Part shown: in pieces, positions 1 to 9,604 of the stretch
How the letters are laid out: every line of letters begins with the position of its first letter
How positions within the stretch are numbered: position 1 is the first letter of the stretch
DNA from: Viridothelium virens
Lineage: Eukaryota; Ascomycota; Dothideomycetes; Trypetheliales; Trypetheliaceae
DNA: 22,639 nucleotides
Direction of reading: 5' to 3'
NCBI GenBank assembly: GCA_010094025.1
Contig: ML991911.1
Location: 1 to 22,639, forward strand
The notes under the pieces: generated by a model
What the model was told of the DNA's origin: nothing
Databases searched by the model: none
What the model saw: the letters and a program-made list of their open reading frames with translations, nothing else
Made by a program: the position numbers and the translations under genes

Positions 1-286
1 TTATTGCAATTATAATAAAGAAGTAGCCGTCCTCTCTTAAATTGGAGCTTATTCTTACGTGGCTAACGCGTGTATTAATAAATATCTAAGGTCTTTTTCT
101 TGGGTCATACAGCAGTGGTTCCAAAAAAAGGTGTAACATAAAAAGCTTCAGAATTTAACTCCATTTTGGTACAGTATAAAGGTCAGATAGAAGAATTTTT
201 TAGTGCGGAAACTAACCTCCAAACTGACAGGGGATTGGACACAACTACGGATAATTACGCAATTATTCATTCTATCCAAATCCAAT
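1..286. other. AT-rich flank without a gene
   Basis: No gene or gene relic could be recognised. The stretch is AT-rich, especially in the first 140 bases, and all frames are short. It lies downstream of the AhpD-like relic, where the missing C-terminal half of that protein should be, but none of the translations resemble it. The relic was therefore probably truncated by a deletion or insertion that left this sequence behind. Confidence 0.5.
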
Positions 287-630
287 TCAGACTAGTTTGG
301 ATATGCATAATTTATTCCATGGTTGGCTATGCTTACGTGCGCTGGCGTAGAGTTCGTATGATGCTCCAAAAACCGCGCCTGTGCTAAGAATGACGGTCTC
401 GCGAGCAGAATTGGATATATGCCGAATTTTGGCAAGCCTTCGTGAGAAATCGATGTATGGTCTCACTAAGTCCGGAGTGGGCAAGAGAGCTGCAAATGGC
501 CCGAGAAGGCCGCCTTCTTCATTCTTAGCGTCGAAAGTAGCTCCAAAAAATGGTCACAAGCATTTTGCAGCTCTGGGCTTAGCTGTTCTCGAGGCTTCGG
601 AGTGATGCGGTCTTGTTGCTGGCTGTCCAC
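287..630 (-). pseudogene. Carboxymuconolactone decarboxylase / AhpD-like relic
   Basis: This is the N-terminal half of a carboxymuconolactone-decarboxylase (AhpD-like) family protein. Reading leftwards, the first frame gives a segment with RITPKPREQLSPELQNACDH. A second frame then gives GGLLGPFAALLPTPDLVRPY, followed by an SARETVILSTGAVFGASYEL segment, the family's usual order. The two frames meet at a six-base homopolymer (A6 on the plus strand, 545-550). One extra base there would join them. No ATG lies where the protein should begin; the best-placed codon is GTG at 628-630. After the ASYELYA motif the match is lost and a stop follows at 287, so the C-terminal half, about 60-100 residues in relatives, is missing. 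Missing start, frameshift and truncation together make it a pseudogene. Family members include decarboxylases and peroxidases, and some occur in polyketide clusters. The specific reaction cannot be told from the fragment. Confidence 0.75.
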
Positions 631-1478
631 TAGAAGCGATTCGGCGGGAAAGAAGATAATAGGTATGTTCAGTTGAAAGTGATATTGAATAGAGGATATT
701 GGGGTTCTTAACTATTATTATAGCGGAGACAGCTAAAAAATACCAAGCAACCTAAAGTCAGCAGTTTACTAGGCTTACTCAACGTAGATATCAAAGCTTT
801 TTCTACTAAGCTATTAGAAATAATTGACAATGCGCCAAACCAATGCAGAATGAGACTTTGCTCAAGTCGAACGTCACGTCACATCAGGCTTGGGCTATGT
901 TTCAATACCAGAACACTCATAGAACTTCATTTTGGCCCCATTGTTGCCTACATTACAAGCGCTTTCTGAGGATCGTGGTACTTGAAGACCTAACCTCCAC
1001 ACAAACTGTTCTCACCTCATGTGGTTCGTGGAATCAGATCAAATTGAGCCATTCGAAACTCCGAGCTGATCTAAGGTTCCTGACCCAGTGCGTTGCTGAT
1101 CTGAAACGTTTCGGTACGTTTGTTTGATTCCTTACAAGAAGGCGTGTCTCATTTTAACTGTGGCGGCACTTCCAACTCCTTAGGCTCCGATGGAAATAGT
1201 ACTTCTGTCCTGCCACCTAATGTACCTGTCAAGAGAATATGATTGCAATCGATTCCTTACTGGAAAAGACAATGGAAGCTATAAATAATAGATAGCGGCG
1301 AGCCTGATGAAATGGTTAAGATGACCTCCGGAAGTCAAGGCTCATTATATCCCCCTAGCTTCAGCCGTAGATTTTCAGCGTATTGTTTTTTCCTGCAGTT
1401 GTCTGGAGAGAGTCGAGTTATCTGTTCTTTTGGTCTACCCACATCAAAACTGAAGGCTCAGCCTCAACATAGACCCTC
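631..1478. other. Intergenic stretch, no identifiable gene
   Basis: About 850 bp between the AhpD-like relic and the 3' end of the rhodopsin-domain gene. The longest frame (843-1127, plus strand, 94 codons) shows no family motif and looks like chance. A short minus-strand frame near 915-990 has a coding-like look (FKYHDPQKACNVG) but no recognised family. The part around 670-840 is AT-rich. Confidence 0.4.
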
Positions 1479-2777
1479 TCACGCCCAGGAAGTCGGAACG
1501 CTCTGAGGGTTGAGGTGCCCGTCTCTCGTAGACGAGGTCGACGGTGGACGCCCGTAAGTCTTCAGCTCGGAGTCCAGAGGTTGTCCAGAAGCAGTGAGAT
1601 TATCAGAGAGTTCCGTAGAGTCGCTGTTCTTGCTGCTCGAGGGTAGTGATCTGATACTACGGATCCGCATCAAAAACTGTTGGATCTCACCAAATACCTT
1701 AGGAACGTATGGCATACAAGCGACCATGAGCCCTGCAGTAATTTCAGTTAAAGAGAATAACGCAAGCTGTGCGATAGTGAAGCTATTATCTTCGGAAAGT
1801 TTCAGCCGTATTGCAGCCCATGCTCGCCCAATAGCCCCCACGATGGCTCTGTCTATATTTAGTGAAAACTCTGTCAACAGATTTCTCGAGAACTTACATG
1901 ACACCAACAAGGAATACTATAGAGAGGCTTAATTTTCTCGATGTAGGTATATTCAAATCCCATATGGCTCTTTGCGGTAGAATGAGTATGGCAACGTCCA
2001 GTATTACGTTGATGACACTGGAGGCAATGAAAGAGTGGAAATGGTCGATGCAAGTTCCGGGGCTTAACAGATTCCAAATATGTTCGACTGGATGGCATCG
2101 GAAGGCTTGAATGAAAAACCCAACGATATAGAAGATGATGTTTGCGGCCATCAGTGCTGTAGCTGTGTAGAAGAATACCGTTCTTTGACCCATGGGGACA
2201 AATATGCGAATCCAGTCCAGCAAAATGCACGGCTTCAGAAGCAACATCAACACCGCGTAGAGCAAGATCACGACGTAGAGAATCTAATCATCTCAGTAGA
2301 ATAGACTTTACAGTATGGAGAGTAATCTACCTTGAGAGTGTAAGATAATTCCTTAAGCTGCATGTCCCACTGGTGGACGAACAAATATATTTTGTTGAGC
2401 GCGACAAGCACAATCATACATATGCCAACAAACAGCCCCTTTAACAGCTCGTATTAGTAGTGCGAGTGATTACAGAGGTCAGGTAAGATAGACCACCGAT
2501 AAAATGATTCCAACTGACAGTGTCATTAGCACGAGCTTTTCTGCCTTGAGGTCATCCACGTACAGTCTTCCAAATACATTCTCTTCGTTAGTAGCTTGTG
2601 ATACATCCTCAGACTGACAAATATCACGGAAAGACTCAGACAGATGACTATTATGGCCCGATAAAGTGCGTCCTGATTGGGAGGATGTGCAAAATTTGGT
2701 ATAACGCCGGCCGGCGGTTCTAGTGCCGGTCCATTGAGGAGGACAAGTAGTTGATCAGGTGTGAGTTGGGAAGTCAT
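1479..2777 (-). CDS. Fungal rhodopsin-domain integral membrane protein
   Basis: Predicted seven-helix plasma-membrane protein of the fungal rhodopsin-domain (PTH11-like) superfamily; the ligand and role of most members are unknown. My model is complement(1479..1848, 1898..2283, 2331..2438, 2494..2513, 2564..2777), 365 aa. Family marks are PNFAHPPNQ before helix 1, a YLED turn after it, FVHQWDMQL in the first outer loop, an LLDWIRIFVPMGQR segment, and EITAGLMVACMPYVPK near the last helix. The roughly 75-residue tail is hydrophilic and Ser/Thr/Pro-rich. Introns are 47-55 bp, with GTACGT, GTCTAT, GTAGAT and GTAAGT donors. The second exon is only 20 nt and is needed to keep phase; with it the LED...GLFVG spacing fits relatives. 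The donor of intron 2 is weak (GTCTAT, or GTGGTC two codons shorter). All phases close and no stop interrupts the model, so the gene appears intact despite decayed neighbours. It may be unrelated to the polyketide genes. Confidence 0.78.
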
Positions 2778-3490
2778 GTTGTCGACAGAACTCAGATATA
2801 ACTAGACGACTAGATGGCTGCGAAAGATGTGGCGTGTGATGAAGGATGTAGGAGATAGCTACCTCGCTTCTCGACACCGGACATGGGCATCGTTTATAAG
2901 TTGGAATATCTCCTTTGGAAACCATTTCTGTTGTAGCTATACAACGGTGGCTTCAGCGAGCTTCAGACTGCAAATGCGAGGCATTCCTCAATAGGATCGT
3001 TAGACGGATTACAGCTGGCGGATGCATCACGCTGCTTGAGGCTTAGGAGGAGAGTAGACTATACCTAATGTAGATAGTCGACCTCGCGCTTCATCCCTGC
3101 ATCATGCATGCAAAATTCGACAACACCCCCAGAGGTGGTGACAGCTCCATCATCCACTCAGCGCCGTTCAGGACCTATGCAGTACTGGGCTTCCGACTGG
3201 ATGGACCATCTGCAGTCATGCCGGAGCAGCCGAAAATGTACCGCAAATCTTGATGATATTTTGATTGCTGCCTAAAGTCTATATCTTGCTTCCCCGTTCC
3301 ATAATTGTTCATTGGATTTGGGGCCCATTCTCACATTGGAGATGCAGACTGTCACGGCCTTGAGCTACTTAATCGCGCGATTAACGGCACAATATACGAC
3401 TATGCCCTGCCATAATATTCATAAAGCAGTGAGCATCTGCATGCAGCTGATAGCTTGCTTAGCCCCCAGTCTCCCTCATCAACCAGAGGT
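2778..3490. other. Intergenic stretch, mostly upstream region of the membrane-protein gene
   Basis: About 710 bp between the start of the rhodopsin-domain gene and the end of the FSH hydrolase relic. A 49-codon plus-strand frame (3104-3253) starts inside an ATGCATGCA palindrome and has no recognised homology. No gene is supported. Confidence 0.4.
2891..2898 (-). promoter_or_regulatory. Possible TATA element of the rhodopsin-domain gene
   Basis: TATAAACG on the minus strand, about 115 bases upstream of the start codon at 2777. The position is plausible for a fungal promoter, but a short AT match like this can arise by chance. Confidence 0.3.
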
Positions 3491-4258
3491 TTACGACGAA
3501 GCACTCCGAGCTTTCTCTATCGTCCTTCGAATGGCTCGAATGATCTCGCTAGTTCCGTCATCGGACTTTGCTCCTAGGATCTCGTGCCTGAGTTTGTGAA
3601 CGGCTTCCTCTTTTAGGTTTTCCTCTCACATGGAGCTGAGAGCGATTCCCGTTCCCGAGTACTCATAGTCCAACTCGCCCCATATGTGAGCTGCAGGCAG
3701 ATTGTATAGATCATTGTCGCCGTGTGCTATCGCTCCCATTGTCTCTTCCTTCAGCAGTGCCGCTGGGCTGTCTTTCGGCCTCCCCGAGAACAAAATTCCG
3801 CGTTTGAATTTGAGAGAAGTTGACTGTTGGAGTTATCCCGAGTGATTTCTGTATAGCAGAAGGAGCGCAGAGACGGAGGCACCTTCTGAGAACCCAATAA
3901 TGCCGTCAAAGGGACCTTCCTGACTGATAAGTTCTACCATTTGTATTGAGAGGGTTATACGGCATCCAAGACCATTATCTTTGATCCAATGATAGAATGT
4001 ATCTCCAGGGCCTGTCAGTTGCTTGATTCCTAACGACACTAAGTCAGAGCTTTCTTGTAGTCCCACATATGAAACTTACTAGGCGTGGGCAAGTTGCCAA
4101 TCGGCCCGTTAATGAAAACGTACTCATAACCGCCGCCCAAAGCATGACGAACCTGGCCTGTTCAGTTAACTATAAGATAGTCCCGTTTGTAGCTTACCAG
4201 TCTGTAATTTGAAAGTCTTTCCGTTGCTGTCCCATCCGTAGAAGCAGAGAACACGCAT
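3491..4258 (-). pseudogene. FSH-type serine hydrolase with two in-frame stops
   Basis: Decayed alpha/beta hydrolase of the FSH (serine hydrolase/OVCA2) family, a group that includes LovG-like thioesterases acting on highly reducing PKSs. The model is complement(3491..4011, 4080..4157, 4198..4258), 220 codons. It opens with MRVLCFYGWDSNGKTF, the usual strand-1 start, and continues through VFINGPIGNLPTP, the nucleophile elbow GIIGFSEGAS (Ser codon 88), FKRGILFSGRP, HIWGELDYE (acid region) and a C-terminal segment with RHEILGAKSDD (probable catalytic His). Both introns (40 and 68 bp) splice cleanly and the frame stays continuous to TAA at 3491-3493. It is broken by TAA at 3833-3835 (codon 106) and TGA at 3626-3628 (codon 175, where relatives often have Cys). 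Either stop removes the acid or the His. Few other lesions are visible, which suggests fairly recent inactivation. An intron that hides the first stop is possible on paper but would delete the conserved helix after the nucleophile. Confidence 0.82.
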
Positions 4259-4515
4259 ATTTAAGACTAGATTGAACAACTGAGAGATAGAGAAAGTAAA
4301 GATATTGGCCCTGACTTCGTGAGCTTATCTCAGTGATTCTGGAGTTGAAGTCTCCAAGGTCACGCTCGAAAGATGTAAAGTGACAGAAAAGAGCCAGCAT
4401 TATTAGTTGGGGGCGAACAGTTGCCCATCACAGTGGCTGTCTGCGTGCTTAGGTATGTAACGCAAAAATTCGAAATAGGCAAAGAACTACTCTATGTACT
4501 GTATTACTGGTGTAG

Positions 4516-5565
4516 GTTTTCATCGCCCTTGGTCGACTGGATGAGACTGTCCTGGGGTATGAATGTGTGGGCTATATCACAGTGACTGGTTCGAAGTGTC
4601 ATGAGCTTCAGTCCGGAGATAGAGTGGTCATGGCTGAAGTGGGCAGCTTTCGGTCCTTGACGCGATCAGACAAGAGTCGAGTACTGAAAATACTGGATAA
4701 TGTCACCTCAGACGACGCCTCTGCCATTGCTGGGGTTGGTATCACTGCATACTACAGTCTTGTTGAGCTGGCTCACCTTCAAGAGAACGAGCGAGTTCTG
4801 ATCCATGCCGGTGCTGGGGAAACAGGCCAGATGGCCAATCAGATGGCCCAGATTGTAGGCGCCGAAGTTTTTGCCACGGTTGGCTCCCTTGAGAAGAAGA
4901 GAACGCTATTGGAAGACTTTGGTGTTCCTTCAAAACATATATTTTACAGTCGCCACATTATGTTTGCTGCATCTGTAATGTAGATGAGCGAGAACCATGG
5001 CGCGGATTTGATTGTAAATTGCTTTTCCGGAGAAAGTTTGGTCGCTTAATGGGAATGTGTTAGCCCTCCGGTCGATTTATTGAAATCGGCAAGATGGACA
5101 TCAAAGCGAATTTGAATCTCCCCATGTCGGGACTTATTGAACCAAAAGGAACGAACCTTGTGGTTCTTTTTGGTTACGTCACAATATCTGACAGGACTGC
5201 CAGGAATGTGAGCTTTGCTGCTCTTGACCTGGCCCATGTCTCAAATGATTGCCCTGCTCTCACATGCAAAACCCTCGAAGCAGTTATCCAACTTTATTTA
5301 GAGGAGGAAGTCACTGCACCTCGTCTTGTTCACAAATTCCCCATTTCTCCACTCAAACAAGCGTTCCGAGCTTTAGAAGAGTGTTGTTGATAACTAGGTA
5401 CTCATCCCGAGGATATCGTGCTCGTACGTACAGCCCTTGCATTGATTGGATAACAGACAATTGTTGAACTGGCGAACATATCATTTCGCATCCGACGCAA
5501 GCTACGTCCCTGCTGCATGCATGGGAGGACTGGGTCGAAGCATGGCTCGATGGATGGCTCGTTGA
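4516..5565 (+). pseudogene. Relic of a highly reducing PKS: ER domain running into KR
   Basis: Fragment of the enoylreductase (ER) domain and the start of the ketoreductase (KR) domain of an HR-PKS. The first frame (4516-4980) reads IALGRLDETVLGYECVGYIT, an SGDRVVMAEVGSF segment, AIAGVGITAYYSL and ENERVLIHAGAGETGQ, then VGAEVFATVGS. This follows the medium-chain-reductase ER order, with a damaged nucleotide-binding motif (GETGQ rather than the usual GGVGQ). TAG at 4981 and TAA at 5047 interrupt the frame. After a frameshift near 5060-5067 the frame resumes as SGRFIEIGKMDIKANLNLPM and later NVSFAALDLAHV and FPISPLKQAFRALE, with about 20 extra residues between. TGA at 5388 is followed in frame by THPEDIVLV, the ER-KR linker. 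A second shift gives ASYV...MGGLGRSMARWMAR (5482-5565), the KR cofactor motif. KS, AT and DH are absent upstream and ACP downstream. The linker plus KR motif argue against a free-standing quinone reductase. Confidence 0.85.
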
Positions 5566-5899
5566 GAAGTGCCGTCAGCAAGCTGTAGATGCTTCCTCTA
5601 AGCTAGCACTAGACACTCCTCCCGAGTTGATTGGATCAGCGTGATGATAAAAAGTTGTTTTTTTTGGGACATCAAGTAGGTAGCCGAGCTCAGAACACAA
5701 GGAGTATCTAACGTAGAATTCGCTATCGTCGTAGTCCAAGAAGGTAGGGACGACTTCCGAGCCACCGGTGCATTTAATTCACCGAGGAACTCTTCCCGTA
5801 GCGCCTCCTAGACAGACTATTACCGCCACATTTCTGATGTTCAGCGTTGCACCACTCCCTTGACCAAGTTCGACCACAGTAATTCGGACACTCTCAGCC
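5566..5899. other. Upstream region of the amidohydrolase gene
   Basis: About 330 bp between the PKS relic and the M20 gene. It holds an eight-T run near 5657-5664 and a pyrimidine-rich stretch before the start codon. No KR sequence beyond 5565 could be followed. No convincing TATA element was seen. Confidence 0.4.
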
Positions 5900-7297
5900 A
5901 TGCCAACCCCCACCCAAATCGTCACCTCCCACCGCCCTGACCTTGCCCCCTACGAAACCCTCTACCAGCACTTCCACGCGCACCCCGAGCTCTCCAACCA
6001 AGAATCCGAAACCGCCGCCACCATCTCCTCACACCTCGCCGCCCTCTCCCCCGCCTTCACCATCCACCCCCACATCGGCGGCCACGGCCTCGCCGCCGTC
6101 CTCTCGAATGGCTCCTCCTCCTCCTCCGGCCCAACGGTGCTCCTCCGCGCAGACATGGATGCGCTGCCCGTCGAAGAAGCGACGGGCCTCCCCTACGCCA
6201 GCCGCCGCCGTATGCGCGACGCCGAGGGCAACGAGAAGCCTGTGATGCACGCGTGCGGGCATGACGTCCATGTCACGGCGCTGCTGGCGGCTGCGGAGCT
6301 GCTGGTTAGGGTGCGCGGAGAGTGGAGCGGGACGGTGGTGCTGTGTTTTCAGCCGGCGGAGGAGAGGGGCACGGGGGCGCAGGCGATGGTGGATGGGGGG
6401 TTGTATGAGAGGGTGGGAGGGTTGCCGGATGTGGTTTTGGGGGGGCATGTCATGCCGAATCGAGCTGGTGAGTCTGGATTTTAGACTTTTCACCAGCGTT
6501 CGGTTCCCCTGTTTTGGGGGGGAACGAAATGGTCGAAAACGCCTAGAGCACGTTGACTCTGTCTAGGCACTATCTCTCTGCGCAAAAACCTCATGGCTTC
6601 CTCCGCCGATAGCCTGCATATCACGCTTCACGGACGCGGAAGCCATGCCTCGCAACCTCATCGCTCGATCGATCCGGTTGTGATGGCCGCATCAGCCGTG
6701 ACACGACTTCAAACCATCGTGTCTCGCGAAGTTGCGCCGGATGATCTTGCAGTGGTCACCGTTGGCAGTATCGTTGGTGGTGACGCTGAGAATGTGATTC
6801 CTGGATCGGCAGTAATGAAAGTTGACACTCGCGCTATCAACGCTTCGACTCGCGAACGGGTGCTAAAGTCGGTAGAGAGGATAGTGAGAGCTGAGTGTGA
6901 AGCGTCTGGGGCCCTAAAAGAACCAGAATTTCGAAAGACAAGAGAGTTTCCGTTGATGTTCAATGATGAGAAGATTGTGGAAACGCTGACCGGGGCCTTT
7001 GCTGAGCATTTCCAGGAGTTGCCGCATCACTTTGCACGAGACGGTCCGCGCCTGGGCGGCAGTGAGGACTTTGCTATCCTAGGCACTAGCATTAATAGAC
7101 CATGTTGCTTTTGGGTTTATGGCGGTACAGATCCTGAGGTCTGGGACAAATTGGAGAAGGAGGGAAAGTTGGATGAGCTTCCGATCAATCACAGTCCGCT
7201 TTTCGCACCGGTTCTGCAGCCGACATTAAAAGTTGCAGTGGATGCGTATGCACTTGGCGCCTTGACATATCTAGTGAAGCAGTCAGACTTTCTCTAG
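5900..7297 (+). CDS. M20-family amidohydrolase (metallo-aminoacylase type)
   Basis: Predicted two-metal amidohydrolase of peptidase family M20 (N-acyl-amino-acid, hippurate or indole-acetyl-amino-acid hydrolase type), probably cytosolic since no signal peptide is visible. The model is 5900..6467 joined to 6567..7297, 432 aa, with a 99-bp GTGAGT...CTAG intron between GHVMPNRA and GTISLRKN. Both phases agree, so the exon-1 stop reached by read-through is not used. Metal and catalytic marks are RADMDALPVEE, HACGHDVH (Cys119, His121), FQPAEERGTGA (Glu154/155), GGHVMP (His183), the dimerisation-domain GRGSHASQPHRSIDP, and a late NHSPLFAP His. Length is normal for the family. The first 300 bases of exon 1 are about 63-72% G+C with C-ending codons, and the later part of the exon is G-rich, unlike the neighbouring genes. 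Substrate is unknown. It sits between the PKS relic and the methyltransferase, but nothing shows that it belongs to the pathway. Confidence 0.92.
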
Positions 7298-7397
7298 ATA
7301 GTGAATTAGTCGAAGGGGATCATGACAGTGATGTAAATGTACTGAGTAATTACTATTTTACTAGGTAGTAGTAACGTAGTAACGCAAATTGCATGAT

Positions 7398-7421
7398 AGT
7401 AATAGTAATAGTAATAGTAAA
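7398..7421. repeat. Short AGTAAT microrepeat
   Basis: Three perfect AGTAAT units and a near-perfect fourth, inside a wider AT-rich tract (about 7340-7455) with more GTAGTA and GTAAA variants. It lies just downstream of the amidohydrolase stop codon. Confidence 0.7.
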
Positions 7422-7683
7422 GTAAAAAGTAATTTGCTAGTTTACTATTTCTTACAACACTGGATCATGATAAGTTTTTACGAATTGGTGCTTGAATTCT
7501 GAGAGTTTCGGAGCCTTGCAAATTTGAAGAGAGCCGCTCAGCTCCGCGATTCCTAGAACTCGGGCAAGCCTGTCCGGGCTCGGACGTTGTCGGGACAAAG
7601 TCTTCCAAACCTAAGTCACTGGATAGACTGGAGGGGCGTTAACAAGTAACACGACAGACCCAGCTCGACAAGCACTGTGAATG

Positions 7684-7730
7684 GAATTCGCTGTGAACTT
7701 TTAGTTCTGCCGTGACATCTTAGCGAATTC
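7684..7730. repeat. Nested inverted repeat
   Basis: GAATTCGCT at 7684-7692 is matched by its exact reverse complement at 7722-7730. Inside, GAACT (7695-7699) pairs with AGTTC (7703-7707). The arms could form a stem with an inner hairpin. It is followed at once by ATGCATGC. No gene lies nearby, so function is unknown and chance remains possible. Confidence 0.5.
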
Positions 7731-9604
7731 ATGCATGCAGCATATTGAGCTAAACGGAGTTCCGATAGCCAAGCCGGGACAGATCAGAGCAACGGCTTAT
7801 GCCAAGGGAAGCCAGCTCTACCTTCCGGAAAGGAGGAATGCAGAAGATGTGATGACGTTTGCGAAGTGACACTGTAACTAAACCATCAAAGAGCCACAGC
7901 CTCATCCAGAATTCCGGGCCTCTTATGAGCCGAAATCACAAGTTAGGTATGCAAGGCACTGGCCGCCAGACAGCAGTTGCGACGGTTATGCATGGCTGAG
8001 CTCAAGGACATGCTGATCTTGCAGTATGAAATGCCGCATCACGCTGTTAGCGGCTGTACTTTTGCCTGAGGATCAATAGCGACATCTATGGAATCACTCA
8101 ACCTTGGTGGATTGGCTGGTACGATTCTCTCATTCCCATTCCAGTCCTTGTGTGATGTCGTAGAACAAGGATTGTGCGTGAGATCCGAACGCAGCAGGGT
8201 GGATTCTTTAGGGGACACGGGGGAGCCTCCAGAATCCAAGATGCACCGAGGCTGTCAGATCTGAGCGGGCCGAGCCGTGCAAGCACGATAGGACAGGGTC
8301 AAATGCATTGTAATCTTACTTTTTTCCAAGACGGTGGGCAGTGGGCACAAGCACGAGGCAAGGGTTTGAAGACGTAAACAGATAATGATAAGAATCCGAC
8401 TTACAAGTCTAAGGCAGGTTCGACAAGGCTGTACACACAATCTTGGCCTCTTTGATACTTTCCTAAGGATCTAGTTTACATAACAAGGTAGATAATACTA
8501 TTACGAGTTTATAATATATGTTCCATAGTACATGATCCTTTGATTTCAGCATGCTCAACAAAGGAATCCTGTTTGCAGCGTGCATCAGGCTCTGTTCGTA
8601 TGGTGCGGTCCTCTCTCCATTTATATTTATAGAAGCTCATTCAACGCTGTAAGATATAATAAAGAGTTATTTGCATAAATCTCAATAATACCAAATACTA
8701 GCCTATCTTTAACCAAGACTGATATCAGGAAATGTTTTATATTTTCTCTATAGTAAATTAGTAATACTTCTTCCAATGTAGACGAACGCATAAAATCACA
8801 ATAGCGACTTGCTTGGATTGCTATACAGTGATAGACACCTGTGTGCGACTGAGGGACCGCCAACACTGCATCGAATATGCGATGACTACCGGGACCCCTG
8901 GAGGCTATACCGCACTCGGCACAGAAGACGAGAAACAAAAAAATACAGAAAGGTGTGCAAGTCACATTCATATCACAAATTACATTACACCTACACTTGT
9001 GAACGTGGTGCATGGAGGCGTCATTTTAGCAGATGACGATCCTCCGAAGTTTCCGACGTACAGCACTGAGGTGAAATGTGGAGCTTACTATGCGTCGAGG
9101 CAGCCGTTTAGAAACGACAATTCCCGACTGACCCCAGGTCTTCTCATCATGGATCGACTTTAAAAGTGGTTTGATGATTTGAGACTCTATCCTCACTGAC
9201 GAATGGGTGACTTGATTTGATGTGACGACCTTGGTCTCTTGCAGAACTGCCTGCTATTGACGTGTTTTACATGTGAGTCAAGACCCTTGGGCACACCCTA
9301 GTAGAGTGATATCAATGCACCTGACTTAAACGTGTGAAACCCGGTAACAATGCGGGCTAGCTCCGAGTCAGATCCGAAAACCAGGATATGCATTTATCTC
9401 TCGGCATGATCCGGCAATAGAATAATACAACTTTGAAGATCCCGCAGCATCTCAGTGGTCGCTACTTACAGCCAAAGCCACTATTCCCGAGCTACAGTCT
9501 AGCCTTAGTAAACTGTTTAATCCGTAGTTGGTCAGAAGGAAGTTATACTATCTGTTTAAAGAGGGTCGAAGCACCAAAGGACATATCGCCGACTTGACTA
9601 GCGC

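Larger units (their letters stand above)
7298..9604. other. Long gene-poor stretch
   Basis: About 2.3 kb with no recognisable gene on either strand. It contains an AGTAAT microrepeat, an inverted repeat at 7684-7730 and an AT-rich section around 8440-8800. Short frames at 7735-7869 (44 codons, plus), 8088-8264 (58 codons, plus) and 8813-9163 (116 codons, plus) carry no family motif I recognise. A gene with several small exons cannot be excluded. Confidence 0.45.

Noticed and set aside
3104-3253. 49-codon plus-strand frame starting in ATGCATGCA
   Set aside because: Too short, no recognised homology and no promoter context; kept only as a note.
3790-3860. A possible 51-bp intron in the FSH relic (GTCTCT...AACAG) that would remove the first stop while keeping phase
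   Set aside because: It would delete the conserved helix directly after the GFSEG nucleophile, and the second stop at 3626 would remain.
5943-6493. Long Pro/Ser/Arg-rich frames on both strands over the amidohydrolase first exon
   Set aside because: They are shadows produced by the GC-rich coding sequence of the real gene.
7735-7869. 44-codon plus-strand frame with a balanced amino-acid composition
   Set aside because: No family recognised and both flanks are full of stops.
8088-8264. 58-codon plus-strand frame
   Set aside because: No motif recognised and no continuation through plausible splice sites.
8813-9163. 116-codon plus-strand frame in the gene-poor gap
   Set aside because: No family motif and low-complexity character; a chance open frame is more likely.
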